A stretch of DNA of 64,000 bases from Bradysia coprophila (Eukaryota; Arthropoda; Insecta; Diptera; Sciaridae). Shown piece after piece: positions 51,885-60,601 of the stretch. A program made the translations under genes and the position numbers. Numbering within the stretch: the stretch's first letter is position 1; each line of letters opens with the position of its first letter. The notes under the pieces are model-generated. The model saw only the letters and a program-made list of their open reading frames with translations, was not told the DNA's origin and did not search any database. Where the stretch lies: NCBI RefSeq assembly GCF_014529535.1, contig NC_050737.1:1520447-1584446 (forward strand), written 5' to 3'.

Positions 51885-52145
51885 CGAGAAAGATGCTTGT
51901 CAAAAAGCCAGTCTGCTCGCATCATCTCAAGAAGAATCCGGTTTTTGGTAAGCCGACCGTCGATATCATTGTTTGGACAATCAATCATCAAGAATTGCAG
52001 TCGTCTTGAGACTCGGTGCGAAAATATGCAATACACACCGTGGTCACACGGTAAATGTTTACTGTGGGATGCAACCTGTACCTGTGGTGACATACCTGCC
52101 AAATCAAACGTCAAGCAGACTTCAAAATACGTTGGTTGGGTGTTG
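51885..52145 (+). pseudogene. Scrap of the CCHC/endonuclease retroelement
   Basis: The plus strand reads SLLASSQEESG, SRIAVVLRLGAKIC and, in another frame, WSHGKCLLWDATC. These match the ARLLASSTKES, ARIAVGLRLGSQLC and [13 protein letters not shown] blocks of the minus-strand copy at 2494-3406. The finger and most of the linker are deleted, and frames are broken. Confidence 0.75.
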
Positions 52146-52384
52146 GGTTGCCTGAACAAGAGAACAAGATAAGATATCTCTTTATTCATCTTTACTTAGT
52201 CAATATCATTTTGTTTCGCTAGGTTTTGAGACCTTAGGACCACAATGAAAGAAATTCTCGTTTCCTTTACTAGGAAGGGAAAATGGACTTTCCATCCCTA
52301 GGGAAAAGTCTTTCCCTCCGTCGTAAAGGAAAATGTTATTGACGAAATGAAAAGATGCAATACTCCTGGCCGAAAGAACAAAAA
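52146..52384. other. Intergenic, nothing recognised
   Basis: GGGAAA/TTTCCC-rich low complexity near 52270-52330, directly left of the foldback element. No gene. Confidence 0.4.
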
Positions 52385-53879
52385 AAACAAGGCATCAGAA
52401 CAGTCGGAGCGTTTGCTGCGACTTAGCCCCGTACAACCCGTAATCCTATTTCGTCCGCAACCATAATACGTCCGTAGCCCTAATAAGCCCGGAACCCTAA
52501 TACGTCTACAACCCTCTAATGCGTCTGTTACCAAAATGCAAGTCAAGTTGGGCATTGTCAAATTTACTGAAACTGTTCATTTTTAAAATTGCGCCGTCCG
52601 TCCGTCTGTGACCCCTCTAGCTTGAGCAAATCACAACCTTTTTTCAAAATTCTTTTTTCCCCCGATTGGTATCGACAAAAGTAAGGTCAAGTTCGAAAAT
52701 GGGCATGGTAGGGTCGGCCCTTCCAGAGCTAGGGCCCTATAGGTGTTTTTCAGTCTTTCGACGATATCTATCGAAATACGCACGCAATAGTTGCTTGTGA
52801 TATATCAAATAAAAGGTATTGTCTACGAGTAGAACAAAGTTGCTGAACATTGTTTTTGGGTTAGATGCAACGTGGGCTTGTTGGGAGGGCTCAAAGGTCG
52901 TTACTCGGCCCTAAGTGTTTTTTGCACATAATCGAGTAAATCTCATCCGATTTTGCTAGATTTAGTTTTTTATGGAAGGTAATTGAATACTGAAAAGAAC
53001 GTGGCGAAAAAAGTTTCAAATTAGGGCCCTTGGACTAAGGCCGCTACTCGGCCCTAAGTGTTTTTTGCACATAAATCGAGTAAATCTCATCCGATTTTGT
53101 TAGTTTTTGCTTCGTTTGAGAGATAATTGAATGCCGAATAGAATGATGGCAAAAAAAGTTTCAAATTTGGGCACTTGGACTAAGGCCGCTACTCGGCCCT
53201 AAGTGCTTTTTGCACATAAATCGAGTAAATCTCATCCGATTTTGTTAGATTTAGTTTTTTATGGAAGGTAATTGAATACCGAAAAGAACGTGGCGAAAAA
53301 AGTTTCAAATTTGGGCCCTTGGACTAAGGCCGCTACTCGGCCCTAAGTGTTTTTTGCACAAAAATCGAGTAAATCTCATCCGATTTTGCTAGTTTTTGTT
53401 TCATTTGAGAGATAATTGAATGCCGAATAGAATGATGGCGAAAAAAGTTTCAAATTTGGGCCCTTGTACTAAGGCCGCTACTCGGCCCTAAGTGCTCTTT
53501 GCACATAAATCGAGTAAATCTCAACCGATTTTGCTAGTTTTCGTTTCATTTGAGAGGTAATTGAATACCCAATGGAAAGTTGGCAAAAAATTTTGGGTTT
53601 CTAAAATAATGTCGTAAATTGTTGGTTTTATTTGAGAGGTACTTCGTACGGGCTTTCGTAATTGCGCTATGCGCAATTTTAAAAATGAACAGTTTCAGTA
53701 AATTTGCCAATGCCCAACTTGACTTGCATTTTGGTAACAGACGCATTAGAGAGTTGTAGACGTATTAGGGTTCCGGGCTTATTAGGGCTACGGACGTATT
53801 ATGGTTGCGGACGAAATAGGATTACGGGTTGTACTGGGCTAAGTCGCAGCAAACGCTCCGACTGTTCTGATGCCTTGTT
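52385..53879. mobile_element. Foldback element: about 210-bp inverted ends around 144-bp tandem repeats
   Basis: The left arm 52385-52595 and right arm 53671-53879 are near-identical reverse complements. Each starts AACAAGGCATCAGAACAGTC and ends in TTTTTAAAATTGCGC. Because of this, both arms translate to the same 60-residue peptide, which is not a gene. The interior (1.07 kb) is dominated by a 144-bp tandem repeat. There is no transposase. Target duplications are not evident; the right end directly abuts retroelement sequence at 53884. Confidence 0.88.
52903..53620 (+). repeat. 144-bp tandem repeat, about 5 units
   Basis: ACTCGGCCCTAAGTG recurs at 52903, 53046, 53191, 53335 and 53480, spacing 143-145 bp. 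Each unit continues TTTTTTGCACATAAATCGAG, TAAATCTCATCCGATTTTG, a TAATTGAATACCGAA block and AAAAAAGTTTCAAATTTGGG. The last unit decays toward 53620. Confidence 0.93.
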
Positions 53880-53883
53880 AGTA

Positions 53884-53988
53884 AGATAAGTGAAAAAAAG
53901 ACCGCCCAAATTGCACAGCCAGTAAAAAATCGATCTTTTCGTAAACAGAAATTACAATAAATAAAAATCGTCCACACTATTCCTTCCT
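53884..53988 (-). mobile_element. 3' tail of the CCHC/endonuclease retroelement, left part of a split copy
   Basis: About 105 bp match 2494-2600 closely (AAATTGCACAGCCAGTAAAA, AAATCGATCTTTTC, ACAGAAATTACAATAAATAA). It stops at the LINE target duplication ATTCCTTCCT (53979-53988) and resumes at 58555. Confidence 0.88.
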
Positions 53989-53989
53989 C

Positions 53990-56379
53990 TTGCTCCAGTT
54001 CATAGCAGATACGAATCTTAGTATCATGAACAGAGGAAACATTCCGACGTTTGTGACTAGGAATCGAAGAGAAGTACTGGACCTCACTCTTGCATCGGAG
54101 GACTTAGCGGATCAAATCCATTCGTGGAAGGTCTCTCTGACGCCCAGCTTTTCAGATCATAGAACTATCAGGTTCAGCTTGAAAGGGTGGGTGACAAAGG
54201 TAGTGAGGTTCAGAAACCCCAGAAGGACAAACTGGGAGCAATATAGGATGTTTCTAAAGCAGCATGTGGAAAGAAGGCTTGAGGAGATCATGCCTAAATC
54301 CTCGGCTGAACTGAATGAGGCTGTGGAGGAAATCACGTGGCTGCTGACGAAAGCCTATGAATCCGCATGTCCGGAAACGAAGGCTGTTCGGAAAAGTGAT
54401 GGCAAGCTCTGGAGCGCCGAGGTAGAAAGACTTAGACTCAGAGCTAGAAGAGCGTGGAATAAGGCCATGAGAACGGCCACGGATACGGACTGGGCCACGT
54501 ATAAAGAGGCCCAGAAGGCTTTCAGAAAGACAGTTTTGCACAGAGCTAAAGAGGCTTGGAGGAGGTTTTGCGCAGAAATGGAATATGTTCCAGATTATGC
54601 CAGGATCCACAAAATTCTCGCTAAGGACTCTAAGCTACTGCCAAGCTCGTTACGGAGGCCTGATGGCAGCTTTACTGGTAGTGGTGAAGAAACGGCCAAG
54701 CACTTGCTAGAGGCTCACTTTCCTGGCTGTGGAGGCGATAAAGCCGAAGTTGAAACACCAGATATCTTCCTTCCAACGGAGGAGGACTGGGCCTTGACTA
54801 GGCGAATTGTCACTATGGAAAGACTAAGATGGGCTATAGGCAAGTTCAAACCGTTCAAGTCGGCGGGTGATGACGGCATCTTTCCGGCTCTTTTAAAAGA
54901 AAGTGGAGAGATACTGTTGAAACCGCTATGTGAGGTATTACGAAGCTCCTTAGCCCTTGGTCACATACCGACCAAATGGGAAAAGGTGAAAGTAACTTTC
55001 ATCCCGAAACCGGGAAAACCATCTCACTGCACGGCTAAGGATTTCAGACCGATCAGCCTTTCGTCGTTTGTTATGAAGACTTTGGAAAGGCTGATAGATT
55101 TCTACATCAGGGATGAAATTCTGGCGGAGTTTCCGCTTCATTTCAACCAACATGCGTACCAAGCAGGCAAGTCCACTGATTCAGCCCTGCATAAGCTGGT
55201 AGCGAAGGTGGAGCAATCACTGCTGGTGGGAGAAGTGGCCTTGGGATGTTTTATGGACGTCGAAGGGGCCTTTGACAACACCAGTTTTGATGTCATTCGC
55301 CAAGCGTTGGTTGAGAGAGGAGCGGGAAGGGTGATAGTGAGATGGGTGAGCGCTATGCTCAGAGACAGAACCGTTGAATCACACGTGTGTGGTCATAAGA
55401 CCAATCTCTGGGTAGCGAAAGGATGCCCTCAAGGAGGCATACTATCACCAATACTCTGGTGTCTTGTAGTAGACTCCCTCATCAAAAAGTTGAATGATAA
55501 GGGAATCTACGCTCAAGGGTACTCGGATGACCTGACGATTTTGATCAGGGGAAAGTTTGAGAGTACATTGGGAGACCGTGTGAGGGCTGCGTTGAAGATT
55601 GTGGAAAAGTGGTGCCACGAGAAGGGCCTGAGAGTGAATCCTAGAAAGACCGACCTGGTGCTCTTCAGCAGAAGACGCACTGGATCGGAACTTGTGGGTA
55701 GGATCAGGCTATTCGACGTCAACGTGGAACTCTCGCCCCAGGTTAAATACCTGGGAGTGACGCTTGATAGCAAACTTAACTGGATTGCTCACGTCAAGGA
55801 CAAAACGCAGAAGGCTTTGACGGCTTTTTGGATCTGTAAGAACTCCTTCGGGAGGAATTGGGGTCTGCCGTCGAAGGCTATTCTGTGGCTCTATGAGGCC
55901 GTCATCAGACCCATGATATGTCATGGGTCGGTGGTGTGGTGGCCGAGACTAGACATAGAGAGAGCGCGGAAAGAGCTAGGGGAAATTCAAAGGCTAGTGT
56001 GCATTTGCATAACTGGAGCTATGAAGACCACAGCTACCGCGGCCATGGAGACACTGCTGAATGTACCACCGCTCGACCTGATAATTCAGGCTAGAGCCTT
56101 CGCCACGGCGGATCGGTTGGTGCAAAATGGCTTGTGGACTTCTAACTTCCGGGCAGGGCATGGGAAAATATGTGGCGTGGTAGAAAGCCCAGTTTTCGGT
56201 ATGCCCAGAGACCGGATGACACCGGTGATTGACTTCACGAAGCGATTCGACGCTACCTTCTTAGGCAGAGCAGACTGGCTTAACGGCTGGCCTACTGGCC
56301 TATCAAGGGGAAGTAAAGTCAGATTCACTGACGGTTCGAAAACTCCAAATGGAACAGGAGCTGGAGTGTATGCCCCCGA
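53990..56379 (+). CDS. LINE ORF2 part 1: endonuclease end, reverse transcriptase, start of RNase H
   Basis: It begins within an AP-type endonuclease, whose C-terminal SDHRTIRF motif is about 60 residues in. The reverse transcriptase follows: FKSAGDDGIFPALL, FIPKPGK...DFRPISL, CFMDVEGAFDN (motif A, about 55245-55280), CPQGGILSPILW (motif B) and GYSDDL (motif C, about 55516; most relatives have ADD here, serine is tolerated). A thumb with YLGVTLDSKLNW follows, then the first RNase H strand, FTDGSKTPNGTGAGVY. The frame is open throughout; it lacks a start only because of truncation. After 56379 the sequence is foreign and the frame stops at 56425. Confidence 0.93.
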
Positions 56380-57689
56380 GTTTAGTTTAGACCGTCACCG
56401 AGTGAACATCAAAATCATGAGCTAAGCTCGCTCGCTAAGAATAAGGCGAAAATTGGCCGAAATTCTTTAATTGTGTGCTATGGCCGAAGTGTTATATTTT
56501 GTGCTTTGCCTATATTTTAGTTTTGTGCTAGAATTTTGCCTTATTCTTGTGAGTTTAAAGTGAATTGTTTGGACCGCATTGAAATGCACGCATGGCGAAC
56601 GCGTTCTTTTGTTACAAACTGTATAATCGTGCCTTTGTTTGCCGTGAATGTGTAGGAACGGGTAACCTTTCACTGTTTGCCTGAAATTATTTTCAGGAAA
56701 TAAACTACCAGCTTCCTGCCTAAAGGTATCTGGTATGTTCTAGCACTGAAATAATTTAGCAAGGATAACTTGCAATCGAATTATTTCAGTGAAGACACAC
56801 AGCTTTGCATGAACAAGTAAATGGCGCGTCGATTGTTTTAGATGCACATGCATACAATAGCAATGGTGTGATTAACTGTCAACGACGCTCCGAGGTAAAT
56901 CGGTCAAATTTGCTCCAAGCTATGTTTGCACGTGGTAAATCGGGTGAATTTGTATCGATTTCGGAATATCGATTAGGCAGTCGTACGACTGAGGCAATAC
57001 ATTGTCTAGCTGTCGTTCTACTCAGCGATTATGCCACTATTTTGATACTCCGTTGTCTTGTGTTACCCGCCGAGTCAACTCTCAACTCGGTTCGTGGACC
57101 GGAGATTTTTGCCTTGGATGTGGATCGCCAGCTGTCAAAGCGGGACTATACCAATGAGCGAAAACCTTCGGGCTATAGGGCGGCCGAGAGCGACGAGTAG
57201 ATAAGTAATGACAGGCCGCAGAGAATGAATGACTCGTGGCTCTGTAGTGTTTTGGTCGAGGTGCAAGCAGGAAAGTCTTTTGTTTTGTAAATTATAAAGC
57301 GACTAGACCTGGATTGAATTCAATATCCGCCGGATATTATCCGACTGCTGGCTATGGTATGAGGCTAGCGATGAGGTCGGAAACCCACAGGAAAGTCATA
57401 TGCTTCTATAAAATGTAGAGAATGCGACTAGACCTGGTAGTACCCGTTAGCAGGCTCTTTTGCTAGGCTTGCGACGTGGACTGGGCCTATTTTTGAGAGA
57501 ATTCTGGCGAGTAAAGAAAATCAATTTTCTAAAAGTCAATTCCCTCAAATAGGCCCTGTGTGTATGGGTTAGGTGGAGAAGAGGTCCTAAAAAGGGCTTC
57601 TAGATTTTAATGATGACTGGGTAGTACAAAGGGTCCGTACGTGACCTGTGTGCATTGATCAGAAATGATCAGCCCAAACTGACGAAATC
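56380..57689 (+). mobile_element. 1.3 kb non-autonomous element inserted in the LINE, sharing its 3' tail
   Basis: The 10-bp duplication ATGCCCCCGA (56370-56379 and 57690-57699) flanks 1310 bp. Removing the insert and one duplication restores an unbroken LINE frame (1320 bp, a multiple of three). The last 80 bp (from ATGATGACTGGG at 57611 to CAGCCCAAACTGACGAAATC) resemble the LINE's own last 80 bp (from ATGATGACCGGG at 58473 to GTCCCAAACTGATAAATC). Inside lie a 13-bp hairpin (CACTGAAATAATT and complement, about 56744-56793) and two copies of a GCGACTAGACCTGG-containing unit 126 bp apart. A 131-codon open stretch (56805-57200) has no ATG start or known domain. It may be a SINE-like partner or an internally deleted LINE. 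Confidence 0.85.
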
Positions 57690-57699
57690 ATGCCCCCGA

Positions 57700-58429
57700 A
57701 ACGGGGCTAGGCAATTCCTTCCACCTGGGAGAGATCGCCAGCGTACCTCAGGCGGAGCTTTATGCGGCACTCATGGGAGCACATGAAACTCTGCCTATAG
57801 GGACGCAAGGCGAAGAGGTCCTTATATGTCTTGACAATATAGGAATGATCAAGGCACTCGTATCGCCCGTAGTCACCTCCAAGCTGGTGAAGGAATGTAA
57901 GGAATACCTGAACCTTCTTGGTCTGAGCAATCGGATCAATTTGGTCTGGGTACCAGGACATTCCGGCGTGGAGGGAAATGAGGAAGCAGATAAGCTGGCC
58001 AAAGAAGGCTCGGCGACTCAGGCAAACGGGCCAGAACCGTACCTTCCGATTCCCCAGTCAGAGTGTAAAAGAGCACTGGAAGACTGGGTTAAGCGTAAAC
58101 ACGCAGAACGCTGGGAAGCGTATAACGGAGGCGTTCACACGAAATGCTTCTTCCCTAAGCCTAACAAAAAATGGGCCAAAGATTTGCTCAAAATGGACCG
58201 AAATCGCATTAGAAGAGTAGTAGGAGCGATTACGGGACATTGCGGGCTGAATCGGCACATGAATAAGTTGAGGCTTTCGGACACTCCGAGATGTTCCTGC
58301 GACCTAGAAGAAGAAACGGGTGCACGCTTGATATGTGACTGCCCCAAATTTCTTCAACTAAGACGCAGGATGCTCGGAGACTACGAGGTGGTTCCTTCGG
58401 AAATTGCTGCAATAGGACCTGACATCTGA
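57700..58429 (+). CDS. LINE ORF2 part 2: rest of RNase H and C-terminal Cys cluster
   Basis: It continues the RNase H interrupted at 56379. The catalytic Glu is in VPQAELYAA, the second Asp is in CLDNIGMIKAL, and the His and last Asp are in WVPGHSGVEGNEEADKLA. The C-terminus has RCSC...ICDC, typical for the RNase H LINE groups. The stop is at 58427-58429; the 3' UTR is 125 bp. Confidence 0.92.
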
Positions 58430-58554
58430 GACAGGTTCCTATCGGCAACAGGAAGGCTACCATGATTTACATGATGACCGGGAATGGAAACAAAGGATCA
58501 ACAGATCTGTGTTTCGAGATCTTAAATGGTCGTCCCAAACTGATAAATCTAAAA

Positions 58555-58641
58555 ATTCCTTCCTAATGTTCCAAGAATACATGCTGCGTTTGCTCTTTGA
58601 ATAGCAATTGAAATTCTTTGCAATATGTAACCTGTTGAACC
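58555..58641 (-). mobile_element. CCHC/endonuclease retroelement, right part of the split copy
   Basis: It resumes the match to 2594-2672 (GTTCCAAGAATACATGCTGC, TCTTTGAATAGCAATTGAAA). Similarity ends at about 58641, so this copy was only about 190 bp long, a severe 5' truncation, before the LINE split it. Confidence 0.88.
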
Positions 58642-58684
58642 AAAGCACCGTTCACACGTCACTCTTAGTCACTCGTATGCTAAA

Positions 58685-58939
58685 ATGTCAAAATCCGTTT
58701 CTTTACTATTGCAGAGCTACGCATTCAATGAACTGGACAAACTTTTCATGCTCAACAATCTGTTAATGTCACGGAAAGGGGACGACTTCAAAGACACGTT
58801 TTCGGATGGTGCGGCTAGAATCTCAAGACTCAAGACATTGAACATCATTCCCATATCGGACGTTGATAGACGTGGCGCTGAATACGATTTGCTGAAAATG
58901 TACAGTTCGAAAATGTTGCTGGCATCATCAGAATCATGA
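58685..58939 (+). CDS. Open reading frame of unknown function (84 aa)
   Basis: ATG in a reasonable context (AAAATGTC). The peptide is Leu/Ser/Asp-rich without a recognised domain. It ends 10 bp before the ubiquitin-like copy and is in a region of decayed sequence, so it may be part of the same broken retrocopy or chance. Low confidence that it is a gene. Confidence 0.25.
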   Translation: MSKSVSLLLQSYAFNELDKLFMLNNLLMSRKGDDFKDTFSDGAARISRLKTLNIIPISDVDRRGAEYDLLKMYSSKMLLASSES

Positions 58940-58949
58940 ATCAGAAAAT

Positions 58950-59140
58950 ATGCAGATTTTCATTAAAACGTTGACCAAAAAACCATGGAATTAAATGTCT
59001 GCATGTCGGATTCGATCGAAAATATAATGGCCAAGATCCAATCCATGCAATTTATACCAGAACACGAACAACGTTTGATTGTAGCCGGAAGACAGCTCGA
59101 ACGCGGCCTTAAGTTGAACGAGTGACATTTGCTTGCCCGG
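58950..59140 (+). pseudogene. Broken ubiquitin-like copy
   Basis: It starts MQIFIKTLTKK (ubiquitin: MQIFVKTLTGK). After a one-base shift near 58982 it continues TMELNV..SDSIENIMAKIQ (ubiquitin: SDTIENVKAKIQ), then IPEHEQRLIVAGRQLERG (ubiquitin: IPPDQQRLIFAGKQLEDG). A stop falls where the DYNIQKEST segment should be, and HLLARAKR mimics HLVLRLRG. Shift, stop and a small deletion make it a pseudogene. It is much diverged from ubiquitin, so it is old or came from a ubiquitin-like relative. Confidence 0.8.
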
Positions 59141-60601
59141 GCGAAGCGACCAAACAAATGAATTTGTGGAGAAGAGAGCGGAAATGGTTCGCAAGAGAGC
59201 CAGATATGATCGCAAGAGAGCAAGAACTGATCTGGAAATAAACCGTATGGACCGTTTGGAAGCAAAAAAAGGTAACAAAGAAGGAAAACCAACTCTACAT
59301 TCATACTCTAAAGAAGAATTTTCAAAAAAAACCTAATTATTCAACCAAAAAAAAAGTTTTAAGCATCCACATTCTACAAAATGCAGTTTGGATTTGGGTG
59401 AAAGTGGGTGGAAGTCCCCTGATGACTACAAAACAAAAACTGTAACATCTTTGTTAGCAGTTTTTGCATTGTGGTATACAAATAAAGTGGTTTGCTTTTG
59501 ATCCAAACTAAACCAACAAATATTTGAGTGTATGGACTGAAGCATCCCAAAAATTCGGATCACTTGGTGGAGATCCCATCAGTAATGTTACTACAACTTC
59601 GGCATTCACTAATTTAAATCTACCCACGCCTCTTCATCAGAACCCGGCAGGTGCTGTATCGACTAGAAGCTCATTGTTCCCAGTTCATTGTTCATTCAAC
59701 AACTTTTCATTTCAATCGTGATACTACTCCATGTAATTCTTCTGACTTTTGTCGTAGTCAATTGTTTCGATCGTAATCTTACCCCTGTTTCCTTCTGGTA
59801 GATGCTGATACGGTCGTTAATATACATATTAGGGTAACAGCAGGCATCCCGTTTTCATATGCTTTCATATGAAATTTGTTGCCCACGCTACAAGATTTTC
59901 CACTTTTAAATGGATTGAGCCATATGCAATCGATGTCTAAATCTTGGATTATTCACAAGAAAAAGGAATAGATGTGACTGTACAGCACATCAAGTACGAA
60001 TAGTTTTCATGATCTATAAATGGTTTGTCGAAAAAATCGTTCAAATAGCCGTGTGTAAAGTAGTCGGAAATGAAACACTAACTGAAAAAAAAATTGATTC
60101 CCGCAAGTTGTCATAATTTAATTGATTTTAAAAATGGGAAGATTGACGGACCATTCTATATGCGGACCCATTGACGCAATTTACTTATTTTCTCAGTTCT
60201 ACTGTTTTTGGTGTTTTTTTGCATATACAATTACGATCTACTACGCAAATTTTCTTAAAATCTTAACTAGTGTATCGATAAGAAAAAACGTTTTTTTTTT
60301 TGTTAAAAATTAAAAATTTCTTTTTTTATTATGAACTTCATATAGGCACAAGATTTTGTTTTCGATTTTTTTGTTGTTTAATTTTTATTTTTGGTTATCA
60401 CACATTGATTATATCCATTACACACGATTGAGTATAGAAGTAAACATTCGAAGTTCAAATAAATCAAAAATTTAATTAATAAAACTACAGGCACTTTTTA
60501 AAAGGCAAATTAAATTTACTGGAAGTCAGAGTGTCATCCACAATGTGTCTACAAAGTTATTAATTATCCTAAGAACAGAAAAAAAAACTAAACTGAAAAT
60601 T
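59141..60601. other. Intergenic / 3' flank of the ASK1 gene
   Basis: No gene recognised. An open stretch at 59133-59336 is Lys/Arg-rich with repeated RKRAR and may be the tail of the decayed copy. 60290-60420 is T-rich, expected for the 3' UTR of the minus-strand gene. Confidence 0.4.

Larger units (their letters stand above)
53989..58554 (+). mobile_element. 5'-truncated LINE (APE/RT/RNase H), with an insertion
   Basis: This non-LTR retrotransposon is inserted in a copy of another retroelement, with a 10-bp duplication ATTCCTTCCT (53979-53988 and 58555-58564). It lacks its 5' part and begins inside the endonuclease domain. The 3' end is ...CCCAAACTGATAAATCTAAAA rather than a long poly-A. 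The RNase H domain and the residues around the RT active site suggest the LOA or I/R1 groups; LOA is my preferred guess. A second element (56380-57689) interrupts its RNase H. Confidence 0.92.

Noticed and set aside
52298..52561. Open frame encoding the same peptide as 53704-53889
   Set aside because: Both are translations of the inverted arms of the foldback element; the identity is explained by the repeat and no start, domain or codon pattern supports a gene.
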